Part shown: positions 36,588 through 37,233 of the stretch, piece by piece | Layout: each line of letters opens with the position of its first letter | How positions within the stretch are numbered: the first letter of the stretch is position 1 | Assembly (NCBI RefSeq): GCF_021390935.1 | Contig: NZ_JAJPUI010000018.1 | Coordinates: 1 to 37,233 of the forward strand | From: Streptomyces sp. CC228A | Lineage (GTDB): Bacteria; Actinomycetota; Actinomycetes; Streptomycetales; Streptomycetaceae | Direction of reading: 5' to 3' | DNA length: 37,233 bases | Made by a program: the position numbers and the translations under genes | Notes under the pieces: generated by a model | Databases searched by the model: none | What the model saw: only the letters and a program-made list of their open reading frames with translations | What the model was told of the DNA's origin: nothing

Positions 36588-36778
36588 CCCTCGTTCATGG
36601 CCTCCGGGTGCGGTTGGCGCCTGGACGCGGCCGCGGGAGCGCCCGGCCGGGGGCAGGAGCGGGGGCGCGCGGGGACAGGCGCAGGAGTAGGGCGGGGGGC
36701 GGGCGGACACAAAGGGAGGGAGGTCTCCCGTCGGCGGGGCGGGAGGCGGGCGCTCAGGGCAGGGGGGACCGCGTGGGG

Positions 36779-37233
36779 ATGCCGACGTCCGACATACCGA
36801 GCCGTCAGAACGAACCGGGGACGATCCGGCTGCTGCGTGCCGCGGCCGCCTCCCATCGGCAGGCGCAGCTCCTCGCGGCCCTGCATCTCACCGTGTCCGC
36901 GGTGCTGGCCGGCGGGGCGGTGCTGGCCCTCCTGGTGCCGTCCGTGAACACCGCCGTCAGCCTGCTCGGCATGCTGTGGGCCCTGGTGTACGCGCTGTGG
37001 GCGGCGGAGTGGTCCAAGGGCGCCTACCGCAGGGCCGCGGTGATCCAGGAAGTCGTCGACACCGAGCTGTTCGGCCTGCCGTGGAACCGCGCCATCGCCG
37101 GGGACCCGCCGGAGGCGCACGAGTCAGCCGGCTCGCCCGCCGCTACCGCGGGGACGAGGCGCGGCTGCGCGACTACTACGAGATCGACGCCCTGCCCCGC
37201 CCGCTGGACGTGCTCGCCTGCCAGTTACGGAAC
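36779..37233 (+). CDS. S-4TM family pore-forming effector, N-terminal part (one frame break, cut by window end)
   Basis: The reading begins MPTSDIPSRQNEPGTIRLLR, then two hydrophobic segments (about 31-52 and 57-75) and the motif DTELFGLPWN (94-103), which marks the SMODS-associated four-TM (S-4TM) effector family. After EAHE (115) the frame must shift by adding one G near 37121-37123 to continue VSRLARRYRGDEARLRDYYEI and run to the window end. These proteins are thought to kill phage-infected cells by opening the membrane on a cyclic-nucleotide signal from a CD-NTase, in CBASS-like systems. The sensor gene would lie beyond the window. The G-rich stretch AGGGGGGACC lies upstream. Confidence 0.85.
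   Translation, partial: MPTSDIPSRQNEPGTIRLLRAAAASHRQAQLLAALHLTVSAVLAGGAVLALLVPSVNTAVSLLGMLWALVYALWAAEWSKGAYRRAAVIQEVVDTELFGLPWNRAIAGDPPEAHESAGSPAATAGTRRGCATTTRSTPCPARWTCSPASYG

Overview
The window is very GC-rich with strongly GC-biased third codon positions. It has ATGA gene overlaps and GGAGG-type ribosome sites. It carries families typical of filamentous actinomycetes: a group 1h (formerly group 5) [NiFe]-hydrogenase, DUF5947, PAS/GAF/SpoIIE phosphatases and monomeric NADP-isocitrate dehydrogenase. It is most likely Streptomyces or a close relative; the species cannot be told.

Layout. (1) 142-1140: a convergent MmcQ/YjbR-like gene and a Sua5/YciO gene. (2) 1682-8895, plus strand: one long operon with an uncharacterised 547-aa protein, a hemerythrin, hhyS, hhyL, a NifU-like protein, DUF5947, two tiny proteins and hypA. 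(3) 9017-14644, minus strand: hypB-hypF-hypC-hypD-hypE, separated from hypA by a perfect 18-bp stem terminator. (4) 15261-17080, plus strand: a two-gene ABC exporter inside the hydrogenase locus. (5) 17440-19849, minus strand: hypX and a hydrogenase maturation protease. Together these encode an oxygen-tolerant, high-affinity H2-oxidising enzyme with a nearly complete Ni-Fe(CN)2CO assembly line, including HypX, the aerobic route to the CO ligand. (6) 20332-28114, minus strand: a small membrane protein, a PAS-PAS-GAF-PP2C phosphatase, an orphan dnaK and monomeric idh, with a divergent short LysR gene. (7) 29219 to the end: a tRNA-Ala(CGC) followed by accessory DNA. Three same-orientation copies of a structured repeat (remnants of one mobile gene 3' end) divide it into cargo blocks: a Fic-family operon, a TetR/DUF2867 pair with twin operators, and a truncated orphan gene with a serine hydrolase. 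An HTH regulator follows, then the start of an S-4TM (CBASS-type) pore-forming effector cut by the window end.

A caution for every reader: at nine places a gene or RNA reads correctly only if one G or C is added to a short G/C run (hypF twice, hypX, tRNA-Ala, serine hydrolase, HTH regulator three times, S-4TM). The direction is always the same, which looks like homopolymer under-calling in the assembly rather than nine real mutations. I therefore annotate these genes across the breaks.

The best candidates for undescribed biology are the conserved-looking but uncharacterised hydrogenase accessory proteins (547-aa protein, hemerythrin, DUF5947, 68-aa and 50-aa proteins), the Fic operon with its 223-aa partner, the tRNA-anchored structured repeats, and the edge-truncated S-4TM locus.
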